Assembly (NCBI GenBank): GCA_913062815.1
Contig: CAJXWZ010000023.1
Span: 28,780 to 92,779, forward strand
From: an uncultured Colwellia sp.
GTDB lineage: Bacteria > Pseudomonadota > Gammaproteobacteria > Enterobacterales > Alteromonadaceae
DNA: 64,000 bases
Direction of reading: 5' to 3'
Position 1 is the stretch's first letter. Each line of letters opens with the position of its first letter. Both the position numbers and the translations under genes were made by a program. Below are positions 17,290 through 25,156 of the stretch, one piece after another. The notes below the pieces were generated by a model that was not told where the DNA came from, did no database searches, and worked only from the letters and a program-made list of their open reading frames with translations.

Positions 17290-18312
17290 TTATTTGCCAC
17301 AAGACTTTCTTACCATCAATTCAGGTGCTATTACGGTAGTCGATATATCTTTACCGTCAATTGACTCAAGTAAAGTATTGACTAATAACTCACCGGCTAA
17401 TTTAGTGTCTTGTTTAACGGTTGTTAACGGCGGAAAAGTAAAGCTGGCAATGGCAATGTCATCAAAACCTACCACGGCTACTTGTTCTGGAATTGAGATG
17501 TCATGTTCTTTTAAAGCACGCATTGCGCCAATTGCTATCAAATCACTTGCGGCACATATGGCATCAAACTTTTCACCACTGGCAATTAATTTACAAGCCG
17601 CTTCATAACCCGCTTCTTCCGTATATAACGCATTGAATTGGGTTTTTTCATTAACCGTTAAATTATGACTTTTTAACGCTTGGCAGTGGCCTTTGTAACG
17701 TTCAAAAAACTCAGGTGCATGGCTAGAAGCACTACCTAAAAAGGCGAAGTGTTTTTTACCTTGCTTAATAACATGTTCGGTTATTTCTTTACCGCCAAGC
17801 AAGTTATCACAGCCAATAGAAACAACAGGTAAGTCTTTAACTTCTGCGCCCCAACGTACAAAGTGTGTGCCTTGCTCACTAAGTTTGATGAGCTTTTCTT
17901 CGTAATCAACATAGTCACCATAGCCCAATAAAATAAGACCATCGGCTTTATTGCTATCTTCAAAATCGGCATGCCAGTCGTTACTTGCTTGTTGAAAAGA
18001 CACTAACAGATCATAGCCTTTATCAGCACAAGCTCGGGTAATACTACCCAGCATAGAAAGAAAAAATGGATTGATAGCCGAGTCATCATTGGTGGGATCT
18101 TCAAACAGCAGTAGTGCTATTGTTTCACAATGCTGTGAGCGTAAATTACTGGCGTTTTTATCTACCTTGTAATTTAATTCTTTAGCAATAGCTTGAATTT
18201 TTTGTCGGGTTTCTTCGTTAACCAAAGGACTATTACGCAAGGCTCTAGACACTGTTGATTGAGAAACACCAGCTTGATAAGCAATATCAAAAGAAGTAGC
18301 TTTTTCTTTCAC
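17290..18312 (-). CDS. LacI-family regulator 2, probable MalR
   Basis: 340-residue LacI/GalR protein. The helix-turn-helix TSFDIAYQAGVSQSTVSRAL lies at residues 6-25, and the sugar-binding domain ends with VAVVGFDDIAIASFTFPPLTTVKQDT. It is a close paralogue of LacI 1 but has a different recognition helix (QSTVSRALRNSP versus KSTASRALRNNP). As the regulator next to malT, it is the natural candidate for the ATACGTAT sites at 501, 540, 2416 and 15504. That assignment is by position only. The gene converges on malT and shares its terminator. Confidence 0.88.
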   Translation of the reverse strand: MKEKATSFDIAYQAGVSQSTVSRALRNSPLVNEETRQKIQAIAKELNYKVDKNASNLRSQHCETIALLLFEDPTNDDSAINPFFLSMLGSITRACADKGYDLLVSFQQASNDWHADFEDSNKADGLILLGYGDYVDYEEKLIKLSEQGTHFVRWGAEVKDLPVVSIGCDNLLGGKEITEHVIKQGKKHFAFLGSASSHAPEFFERYKGHCQALKSHNLTVNEKTQFNALYTEEAGYEAACKLIASGEKFDAICAASDLIAIGAMRALKEHDISIPEQVAVVGFDDIAIASFTFPPLTTVKQDTKLAGELLVNTLLESIDGKDISTTVIAPELMVRKSCGK

Positions 18313-18449
18313 TTAATTAGACTCTAAATAAGGTAATAAAAACAAGGATAGCAAGAATATACCCCACTATGTAGTTGAAGTATAGTGATTCAGTGTAATG
18401 GCAATTTTACCATGACGGGGAGTAATATCTAACTGCTTATGAAAACGAA

Positions 18450-18480
18450 AAGCCTAAGTTATCATTAAGAACTTAGGCTT
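18450..18480 (-). terminator. terminator after efp
   Basis: An 11-bp stem (18450-18460 with 18470-18480, AAGCCTAAGTT) is followed on the minus strand by TTTCGTTTTC. It lies 34 bases beyond the efp stop. Confidence 0.75.
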
Positions 18481-18513
18481 GCTTTAACAGTGTCTAGGGA
18501 TAACAAAAGGTGA

Positions 18514-19083
18514 TTATTTAGCTGCGCGAGATACATACTCTCCTGAGCGGGTATCAATTTTAACCTTTTCACCGATTTGAACAAACAGAGGTACACGAAT
18601 TACAGCACCAGTAGCTAAAGTAGCAGGTTTGCCACCTGTACCTGCGGTATCACCTTTCAAACCAGGGTCTGTTTCTGTGATGTCTATTTCAACAAAGTTC
18701 GGCGGCGTTACTGAAATGGGGGCGCTATTCCATAAAGTAATAGTACAAATATCACCTTCAACTAACCATTTTAATGTATCTGCCACGGCTTTTTCATCAG
18801 CAGCAATTTGCTCAAAAGTCTCGTTGTTCATAAAGTGCCAAAATTCACCATCAGCATACAGGTAGGCTAATTCAATATCCATTACATCAGCACCTTCAAC
18901 AGACTCACCTGATTTAAAGGTTTTTTCTAACACTTTACCTGAAACAAGTTTACGAATTTTCACGCGGCTAAAGGCTTGACCTTTACCTGGCTTTACTAGC
19001 TCGTTTTCTAAAATGTTACATGGTTCGCCATCAAGCATGATTTTAAGTCCAGCTTTAAACTGGTTGGTAGAAAAATTAGCCAT
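18514..19083 (-). CDS. efp: elongation factor P
   Basis: EF-P binds between the P and E sites of the ribosome and relieves stalling at polyproline stretches. The 189-residue protein has the three-barrel layout: the KOW-like N-terminal domain ([20 protein letters not shown]), the OB domain, and the C-terminal [22 protein letters not shown]. The loop KPGKGQAF presents K34, the residue that in E. coli-type EF-P is beta-lysylated by EpmA after EpmB makes beta-lysine. epmB is the natural divergent neighbour; here it lies 12.8 kb away, beyond the integrated phage element. Confidence 0.97.
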   Translation of the reverse strand: MANFSTNQFKAGLKIMLDGEPCNILENELVKPGKGQAFSRVKIRKLVSGKVLEKTFKSGESVEGADVMDIELAYLYADGEFWHFMNNETFEQIAADEKAVADTLKWLVEGDICTITLWNSAPISVTPPNFVEIDITETDPGLKGDTAGTGGKPATLATGAVIRVPLFVQIGEKVKIDTRSGEYVSRAAK

Positions 19084-19158
19084 AAGTGTGCTCTTTAATT
19101 AATTGTCTATTACCATTAAACTACGCAGTATCTAAGGTACAGATCATAAGTTGAAATT

Positions 19159-19181
19159 AGAATTGTCGCAGATAATAACCC
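19159..19181. repeat. attL of the phage element
   Basis: Left copy of the 23-bp repeat; the mismatch with the right copy is at 19165 (G versus C). It lies 76 bases upstream of the efp start. Read in the epmB frame it encodes ELSQIIT, with an in-frame TTG at 19151, so it may be the displaced native 5' end of epmB. Confidence 0.8.
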
Positions 19182-19294
19182 TTATGCGACTATATTTCAT
19201 CGGTTTTCACCTCTTTTTTTGTTCTACATTTGTATTTTTGCACCTTACACCGCAGATAGTTGCTGTGATGTACATAAAAGGATGTTGAAAATAA

Positions 19295-20179
19295 ATGAAA
19301 AAAAATGAAAATAATCCTGCAAAAGTATTTGCAGACTCACTTGGAACAAAAAAAGCGAACAAAGTCACCCTTAGAGTTATTGATTACTTGTGCTTTGAAT
19401 ATAATCAAACGAATCATATGACGCTAGATTGGTCAGCTTTGAACTATGCCGAAATACTAAAGCTTAGAAGAAAATTCATCGACAAGGATTTAAAAACTAG
19501 CAGCATTAACAGCTACATCAGTAAATTAAAAAGTGTCAGTCGAGAATCATGGCGACTTAATATAATTGATACTGAAACTTACATGAGAATAAAAGACATT
19601 GATGGTGTAAAAGGCCATTCTGACATAACAGGTCGAGCATTAAGCCCAACAGAGCTAAATGGCGCTGTTAATTATTCTGGCAATGATATTAAAGACCTTA
19701 GAGATTCTGCCGTTATTGCTGTTGGCTACGGCTGCGGATTACGCTCTTTTGAGATAGCACAGATAGAACTCAAAGACATTTCAGGTAATAAAATCATAAT
19801 TCAAGGAAAAGGTCGCGTTATTAGAAATGTATATTTACCTAGTTTTTCTCTAAGGGCATTAAAACGTTGGCTACAAATACGCGGTAGCAAACAAGGCGCT
19901 ATTTTTTCATCATTAACCAAAAACCATAGATTACTGGATAAAGGAATCTCAGTAAGAACCGTTGGCGATATTATTGACAAAAGATGTAAGAACACCGGTA
20001 TAGAACGCTTCACACCTCACGATTTAAGACGGTCTTTTGCTACCAACTTATTAGCTAGTGGTGTTGATGTTTTTATTGTTCAAAAACTGATGCGACATTC
20101 AAATATTAATACAACAAGAATTTATGATATGAGAGGCGAAGATGCAAAAATAGCAGCGGTTGAAATGCTGCCGTTTTAA
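19295..20179 (+). CDS. tyrosine recombinase (phage integrase)
   Basis: 294-residue site-specific recombinase with the complete catalytic set: R150 in YGCGLRSFE, K172 in QGKGR, H242-x-x-R245 in PHDLRRSF, H268 in LMRHSN and nucleophile Y277 in TRIYDMRG. The N-terminal SAM-like core-binding domain occupies about residues 8-100. It lies 113 bp inside attL and reads away from it, the usual place for an integrase, so it most probably inserted this element at epmB. Filamentous phages more often borrow host XerCD. Confidence 0.93.
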   Translation: MKKNENNPAKVFADSLGTKKANKVTLRVIDYLCFEYNQTNHMTLDWSALNYAEILKLRRKFIDKDLKTSSINSYISKLKSVSRESWRLNIIDTETYMRIKDIDGVKGHSDITGRALSPTELNGAVNYSGNDIKDLRDSAVIAVGYGCGLRSFEIAQIELKDISGNKIIIQGKGRVIRNVYLPSFSLRALKRWLQIRGSKQGAIFSSLTKNHRLLDKGISVRTVGDIIDKRCKNTGIERFTPHDLRRSFATNLLASGVDVFIVQKLMRHSNINTTRIYDMRGEDAKIAAVEMLPF

Positions 20180-20192
20180 ACAATTAAAATAA

Positions 20193-20212
20193 CCGCCCAT
20201 AGGCGGCTTTTA
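20193..20212 (+). terminator. weak terminator after the integrase
   Basis: A 5-bp stem CCGCC/GGCGG with loop CATA is followed by CTTTTA. Confidence 0.5.
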
Positions 20213-20396
20213 CCACAAAGCCGTCGTTAACTTTTGAGTTCCTAACGTCAACTCAAGAATAAAAGACAACCAATTGATTTTATCCATTTTCAGTGAATCC
20301 CTTATCATCAACTTTTTCTAAACTGAGAACTGTCATATCTAATGCTAACTGCTTCCTCTAAATTCATTTTGACGAACTTTTGCCATGCAGTAATAA

Positions 20397-22034
20397 TTAT
20401 TTACAGCTATACCAAGCAAATATACGAGCATCAGGTTTTAAATTTCTGCTGTTACTTGAACCGTCAGCTATTCCTGTCATTTCTTCCTTACATTGTGGTT
20501 TTTCATGAAGTGAACATCCTGATTTTTTAAGTGTTTTGCTAAGAACGGGTTCCATTTGACTACATTGACAAACTTTTACCGCAGGCATTCGAAGATTCTT
20601 TCTCATGAAAGCGAGTGAATTATCTAAACCTTTAGATACCCAGAAATCATTCAACTCTTCATAACTAGTACTCCCATACTTAAACTCTTTTAAATCATTA
20701 CCTTCAAATGATTTTTCTCTATTTCTAAAAAGTGACATCGTTGGTAGTTTTTTAAAACGTTCAGGTTCATAACAATAGGCACCATAAGCTACGATATCTT
20801 TAGGGGTCGTTTGAGTTACATCTTTACCTTTATATTGATTATTATCTTTTCGGGTGCGAACAACTCCAATATCAAGTGCAGAGGATACTTGAGCGGTTTC
20901 TCGCCTTGCAGGCTGATTTGTTATGTTTTCCTTATACTGAGAAATATAGGTATCTAATTGACTTTGTGTGTTAAATGCTTTTACTGAACCATCTGGCATT
21001 TTAATATTATATTTTTTAGATGAAATGATTTGTTTTGTATATTCTTTTTCGTATTTTTTTTGATTTGCATCGAATTCATTATAAACATTATTAAACTGAT
21101 AGTTTTGGGTATATTTTTTTTGAATATTATTCATATTGGATGTTGTATTACCCATAACATCTTTAGTGTAAGCTTCCATGATATCAAGCTTTTGTATAGC
21201 GTCGATGCTATCAGCATTGGAAATTGCGACAGCACCTGCAGCAAAGGCAAAAATCTTTCCCCAAGGTAAACTCTTCTCTGCTTTTTGTCTTTGTTTTGCT
21301 AAGTTTTGTTGATGCTCTTTTTCTCTACGGATTTTTTCATTTCGAATCTTTTCTCTGCGAGCCGTTTCTCGCCGTTTGACATCTTTGATGTAATCGTTCT
21401 TTACTTTTTCTAACACTCCTCGGTCAGAAGGTATAAAAGAAAGCTTCCCTGATACTCCAAATGTGGCAGAATATACCCCAAACTCTGACTGTTTTTGAAA
21501 CTTGACTTGACCCATAAAAATTAATTTTGTGGCAGTTAGTTGTTCACGTTGTTTAAAAGAGAGTTTGGTGACATCTTTAAAAACACCTTGGATTGGAACT
21601 GGAAAGGCGAAAAATCTTCCTTTAAGCTGTGCCCCTACGCTCATGTAGTATGTACCATTAGCAGGTACAGCCCGCAACTTTCCACTGTATACATCATCAA
21701 TAATGTCATAGTTTCCAGTGAAGTAATCTAATTCACTTGTAAGAAAATCTGAATAAAATGAAACGCCTTTTGTCAAAAAACCTTGTTTATACACATTTGT
21801 AAACTGGTCTGAACGATAATTAACTTCATAACTTCCTTCGAGAGGGGCAGATCTTCCTTTCCAATACCCTTCAAAAGATATTGGGTAATTGGTTGCTTGT
21901 TTCTTACCGTAACCATTTACGCATTCACCTTCAATACAGTTTAGAAGTAAAAGTGCAGAGGCACTTTTCATTTCAAAATCCGCTGCTAAAGAGTGAAAAG
22001 ATATAAGTAAAAGTAATAGTCTAAAGATCAACAT
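20397..22034 (-). CDS. unrecognised exported protein, phage cargo 1
   Basis: 545 residues with a signal peptide (about residues 1-18, cut near LAA). The N-terminal half contains glycine/tyrosine-rich segments such as CIEGECVNGYGKKQ, FEGYWKGRSAPLEGSYEVNY and FTGNYDIIDDVYSGKL that resemble degenerate MORN repeats. A highly charged segment of about 45 residues follows (ARREKIRNEKIRREKEHQQN), probably a coiled coil, then a short hydrophobic stretch (IFAFAAGAVAIS). The C-terminal part is cysteine-containing. It follows the 22050 gene by 15 bases, so both are in one operon. No function can be assigned. The position is that of the toxin genes in CTX phage. Confidence 0.7.
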   Translation of the reverse strand: MLIFRLLLLLISFHSLAADFEMKSASALLLLNCIEGECVNGYGKKQATNYPISFEGYWKGRSAPLEGSYEVNYRSDQFTNVYKQGFLTKGVSFYSDFLTSELDYFTGNYDIIDDVYSGKLRAVPANGTYYMSVGAQLKGRFFAFPVPIQGVFKDVTKLSFKQREQLTATKLIFMGQVKFQKQSEFGVYSATFGVSGKLSFIPSDRGVLEKVKNDYIKDVKRRETARREKIRNEKIRREKEHQQNLAKQRQKAEKSLPWGKIFAFAAGAVAISNADSIDAIQKLDIMEAYTKDVMGNTTSNMNNIQKKYTQNYQFNNVYNEFDANQKKYEKEYTKQIISSKKYNIKMPDGSVKAFNTQSQLDTYISQYKENITNQPARRETAQVSSALDIGVVRTRKDNNQYKGKDVTQTTPKDIVAYGAYCYEPERFKKLPTMSLFRNREKSFEGNDLKEFKYGSTSYEELNDFWVSKGLDNSLAFMRKNLRMPAVKVCQCSQMEPVLSKTLKKSGCSLHEKPQCKEEMTGIADGSSNSRNLKPDARIFAWYSCK

Positions 22035-22049
22035 TTAGTTCAAACTCGT

Positions 22050-22979
22050 TTACAATGATGTGCAATTTATCTTTTCAACGGGTTCTCCTTTTTCAAAACA
22101 TGTTTGCCTGTGAACCTTTCCGTCAACGGTAAGCTCTTGAAAAACTCCGTGTCTTACACCATCTTTGAATAGACCTGCGCTAAGTGGTGTAGAATTAATA
22201 TAATTGTATTGGAGGTACTTTGTTCCCTCAACTCTACTCAATGTAGAGATAATATACATGCCTTCAGGTTTTCCAGATACTGATTCTGATGTCAAGCTTA
22301 ATGACCCAAGTGGGTTATCTTTAGTTTCAGATGGAATTTGGCTAGACAGTGCGAATGTTTTATTTTTAGTTATTGGAGGTGATTTATGTAAATCTGACAA
22401 AATAGATACTTCTGTATAATTATCAGTTTCTTCAAGGGCATATATATGCGTACCTATACTTTTGACTAGACTCTTAGCAGAACGTTTATTTTTGGTTTTT
22501 ACATGAACAATTGTCCCTTTATCATTCATACTTCTTTCTCTGAGCAATGTGAATTCATATTCTTCATATAGGATTTCAGAGCTACAATCACCGTCAGGCG
22601 AATAGATAGCGTGATTTTCCAAAATAATAGTCTCGTTTGTACCACTTTGGTTTCTACTGTTATTTGCACGAGACATAAGTGATGAAGAGCTAGAAGATGT
22701 TGATGCACTAGAATTAACTACAGACTGAATTGCGGCTCTTAATCTCGCCACTTCTTCAGGTTCACTTTTTACATCACATTTTTTCCAAGTCACTTTGTCA
22801 GCTTTTATTCCTTGAGAGACTAATGACTTAAACTCAGTTTTATAAACCTCATAATTTGGATAGTCTAACATTGGAAAAGTGCCATATTTTGGTACAAATT
22901 GCTCATTGGCTGCTTGAGCAATTGTACCGAAAGAAACAGTTAAACTAAGCGCCAAGTAGCAGGTAAACTTTGTATTCAT
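22050..22979 (-). CDS. unrecognised exported protein, phage cargo 2
   Basis: 309 residues. The ATG at 22979 has AAGGA eight bases upstream. A signal peptide ends with TIAQA. A serine/asparagine-rich linker (VVNSSASTSSSSSSLMSRAN) lies near residue 95. The C-terminal LFKDGVRHGVFQELTVDGKV has the DG-x-x-HG pattern of a MORN repeat, echoing the downstream partner. The two proteins may act together outside the cytoplasm; this is inference from shared operon and motif. Confidence 0.7.
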   Translation of the reverse strand: MNTKFTCYLALSLTVSFGTIAQAANEQFVPKYGTFPMLDYPNYEVYKTEFKSLVSQGIKADKVTWKKCDVKSEPEEVARLRAAIQSVVNSSASTSSSSSSLMSRANNSRNQSGTNETIILENHAIYSPDGDCSSEILYEEYEFTLLRERSMNDKGTIVHVKTKNKRSAKSLVKSIGTHIYALEETDNYTEVSILSDLHKSPPITKNKTFALSSQIPSETKDNPLGSLSLTSESVSGKPEGMYIISTLSRVEGTKYLQYNYINSTPLSAGLFKDGVRHGVFQELTVDGKVHRQTCFEKGEPVEKINCTSL

Positions 22980-23256
22980 TAATTATTCCTTTATCTATTT
23001 AGTTTTTAGATAGCAATGTACTAACAGTTTACACTAGTTTAACCTTTGTATTTAATTATACAAATAACTCGAACTCTATTTAGTACTTCAACGTAACTTT
23101 AGTATTTATCCATAATTAGTTTAGTGTTAATGTTTTCTGAGAACCAAACAAGCTTAAGATTATTGATATTAACGTCTACTTTGTCAGAGCAGCTGACGTA
23201 AATATAACAACCTCTAACGTCGGCAATGCGCACCAAGAAGTCCTAGAGATATGTTT

Positions 23257-23433
23257 TTATGATGCACGCTGATAATCATTATTTTCTTCAACATATTTTA
23301 TTGCTGATTTAATTGAACCAAAATAATAAATCAATAATTTAAGGCGCTTATCTTTTACATTTTGAGGAGTATCTTGATATTGAATATCGAGCCATACTTT
23401 AACTAAAGCCCATGGAGGAAGTTCTTGATTCAT
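23257..23433 (-). CDS. small unrecognised protein, 58 residues, in the phage cargo region
   Basis: It begins MNQELPPWALVKVWLDIQ and ends ENNDYQRAS. AAGGA lies seven bases upstream of the ATG at 23433, which argues for a real gene. It is rich in lysine and tyrosine, has no signal peptide or membrane segment, and its tail GSIKSAIKYVEE looks helical. No family is recognised. Confidence 0.6.
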   Translation of the reverse strand: MNQELPPWALVKVWLDIQYQDTPQNVKDKRLKLLIYYFGSIKSAIKYVEENNDYQRAS

Positions 23434-23499
23434 TTCATCATCCTTGAATTAATTTATTTACAGATTAACAATATAGTCAATAAAAACAAATGAGCAAAG

Positions 23500-23868
23500 T
23501 TATTTGATGTTATGAGCACAGAACTCTTTTTTAGATGCTTTTGCTTCTTTGCTTTTATCTGACATAGCTTTTAAAATTGCATCATTACAATCTTTGTCTT
23601 GCAGAGAAATAGTAGATTCTTTTGGTTTTGTATAACTTAAAGTTGCGATTTTAGGCTGAGAAACGGGCTGTTCTATTTGAAATTCCTGTTTTAGTTCTGA
23701 GATCATCTCCCTAGCAGTTTCAACTTTTTTTTCTTGTAATTTTCCTATATCCTTTTGCATCCGTTCGGTACTATCTTCAATAGATGACGTAATGAATTGC
23801 ATAAGAAAATAGAATATTATTAAACCAAAAACTAAAATCATTAATTTCTTAAATATGTAGCTTAACAA
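23500..23868 (-). CDS. small membrane-anchored coiled-coil protein, phage cargo
   Basis: 122 residues. The TTG at 23868 with AAAGGG nine bases upstream is the best start. Residues 5-27 are a transmembrane helix (FKKLMILVFGLIIFYFLMQF). Residues about 30-65 are a charged, probably coiled-coil segment (QKDIGKLQEKKVETAREMIS). Two cysteines lie in the tail. The topology suggests an N-terminal anchor with a periplasmic rod. Function unknown. Confidence 0.6.
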   Translation of the reverse strand: MLSYIFKKLMILVFGLIIFYFLMQFITSSIEDSTERMQKDIGKLQEKKVETAREMISELKQEFQIEQPVSQPKIATLSYTKPKESTISLQDKDCNDAILKAMSDKSKEAKASKKEFCAHNIK

Positions 23869-24394
23869 AGTTAAATCCCTTTAAAGTAAAAAATAGTACA
23901 TCACAAAAATGTACTATAGAACAAAAAAATATTTTTCAAAAGACACCTTACTACAGCCCTTTATAATTAAAGCACATAGAGGACAGAGAAAAACTTTACC
24001 CCCGTATTACTAAACGGGGGTCGCTTTGCTCCTAAAGAAAACATAAAAGTCAAAAGCAGTTCCAAAGACTTTCAATCAATCTTTCATCAATAAAAATAAC
24101 GGTGTCTAAGAACATTATTTTCTTAACTGCTTGGTTTTCATTCGTACCTCATTGCAACCAGGCATAAAAATAATAACCTCAGAAACTCCGAGATTTTTCT
24201 TTGACAAAAGATTTCAATCAGTCTGGTTGATTAGCATCAAATTAACGCGCACCCATATGTTTCTTCGAAACGGGTACTTATTAAATTGAAACTAAAAAGG
24301 AACTAAAATGGAAAGTAATGTAGGACGTAGTTAATCAAGTGAAAGGTAGAGGGTTGCCTGATAAATTTACAGGCAAATTGTCCATGCACAGACT
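23869..24394. other. non-coding gap within the phage element with a G/C-rich hairpin
   Basis: 526 bases without a gene. The outstanding feature is a perfect 8-bp stem ACCCCCGT/ACGGGGGT at 23998-24005 and 24014-24021 in AT-rich surroundings. It could terminate the leftward coat/assembly transcript, or be part of the replication origin or packaging signal of the phage. No dif-like site was recognised here. Confidence 0.5.
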
Positions 24395-24961
24395 CTAACG
24401 CACTTGTTTAGCTGCTTGTAAGCCATAGGTGCGCTCAAAAGCTATTTGTAACTCATGATAAAACGAGTTAGTTGCTATATTTAGCTGAGTACAAAACTCT
24501 TCAAGTTCTTCAGGAGACATAACCACTTTCTTAAAAATAAGCTCCTCTCTAAAATCATTTCCTAAGTCTGTGAGGACTGACAATTTGCTAATAATTTCAT
24601 TTTCACCAATTAATTTCAGTCTAGAAATAGCAATAGATTTTTTTTCTCTTGTATCAACAAAATCATTATCTATAGCCAATAATCCTTGCTGTGTCAGTGT
24701 TTGACGGTCAACATCTCCAGAAGGAATACCATGTCTGAGGGAGCCATCAACCTTTGATACGTACTTTCTCAGGGTATTCAGATGAGGTTCTATGCTTTCA
24801 GTAGCAAACTCTAATATTTCTATACGTTTATCTATCTGTTTATTTGATTTATCAACTGAGTGATTTTTAGATGTAATAAAATAAGTTGATACACCACTAA
24901 TAATTGCACCTAAACCAATTTTAACTGCCGTATCAATAATATCTAATGTATCCTTTGGCAT
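24395..24961 (-). CDS. unrecognised membrane protein downstream of zot
   Basis: 188 residues from the ATG at 24961, which has the strong ribosome site AAGGAGGTGTT. A longer reading to 25039 is open but unnecessary. One membrane segment lies near residues 13-32 (AVKIGLGAIISGVSTYFITS), followed by about 150 mostly helical, charged residues. It is the first gene after zot, at a distance of 195 bases, and could be the first cargo gene. No family is recognised. Confidence 0.65.
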   Translation of the reverse strand: MPKDTLDIIDTAVKIGLGAIISGVSTYFITSKNHSVDKSNKQIDKRIEILEFATESIEPHLNTLRKYVSKVDGSLRHGIPSGDVDRQTLTQQGLLAIDNDFVDTREKKSIAISRLKLIGENEIISKLSVLTDLGNDFREELIFKKVVMSPEELEEFCTQLNIATNSFYHELQIAFERTYGLQAAKQVR

Positions 24962-25156
24962 AACACCTCCTTTTATAGTTAACAGCCTAATTAATGGCCG
25001 TATTATGGTTAGAATAAGCGACAATGCAGTAAAAGCCAATTGTTATTTTGTTCTTATTTATTAGCTTCTTAGTAAACTTATAACATTGACTTCTCACCTC
25101 TTCGGCCTCTTCCTCCTTGCTCAGGCTTCGCCGTCGTCATCGTTCTCAATTGTTCG

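Noticed and set aside
17290..18312. Firm assignment of LacI 2 as binder of the ATACGTAT sites
   Set aside because: The link is by proximity only; kept as a hypothesis, not a call.
20342..20530. 62-codon frame between the integrase and cargo 1
   Set aside because: It overlaps the 3' end of the cargo gene on the opposite strand and lacks a ribosome site.
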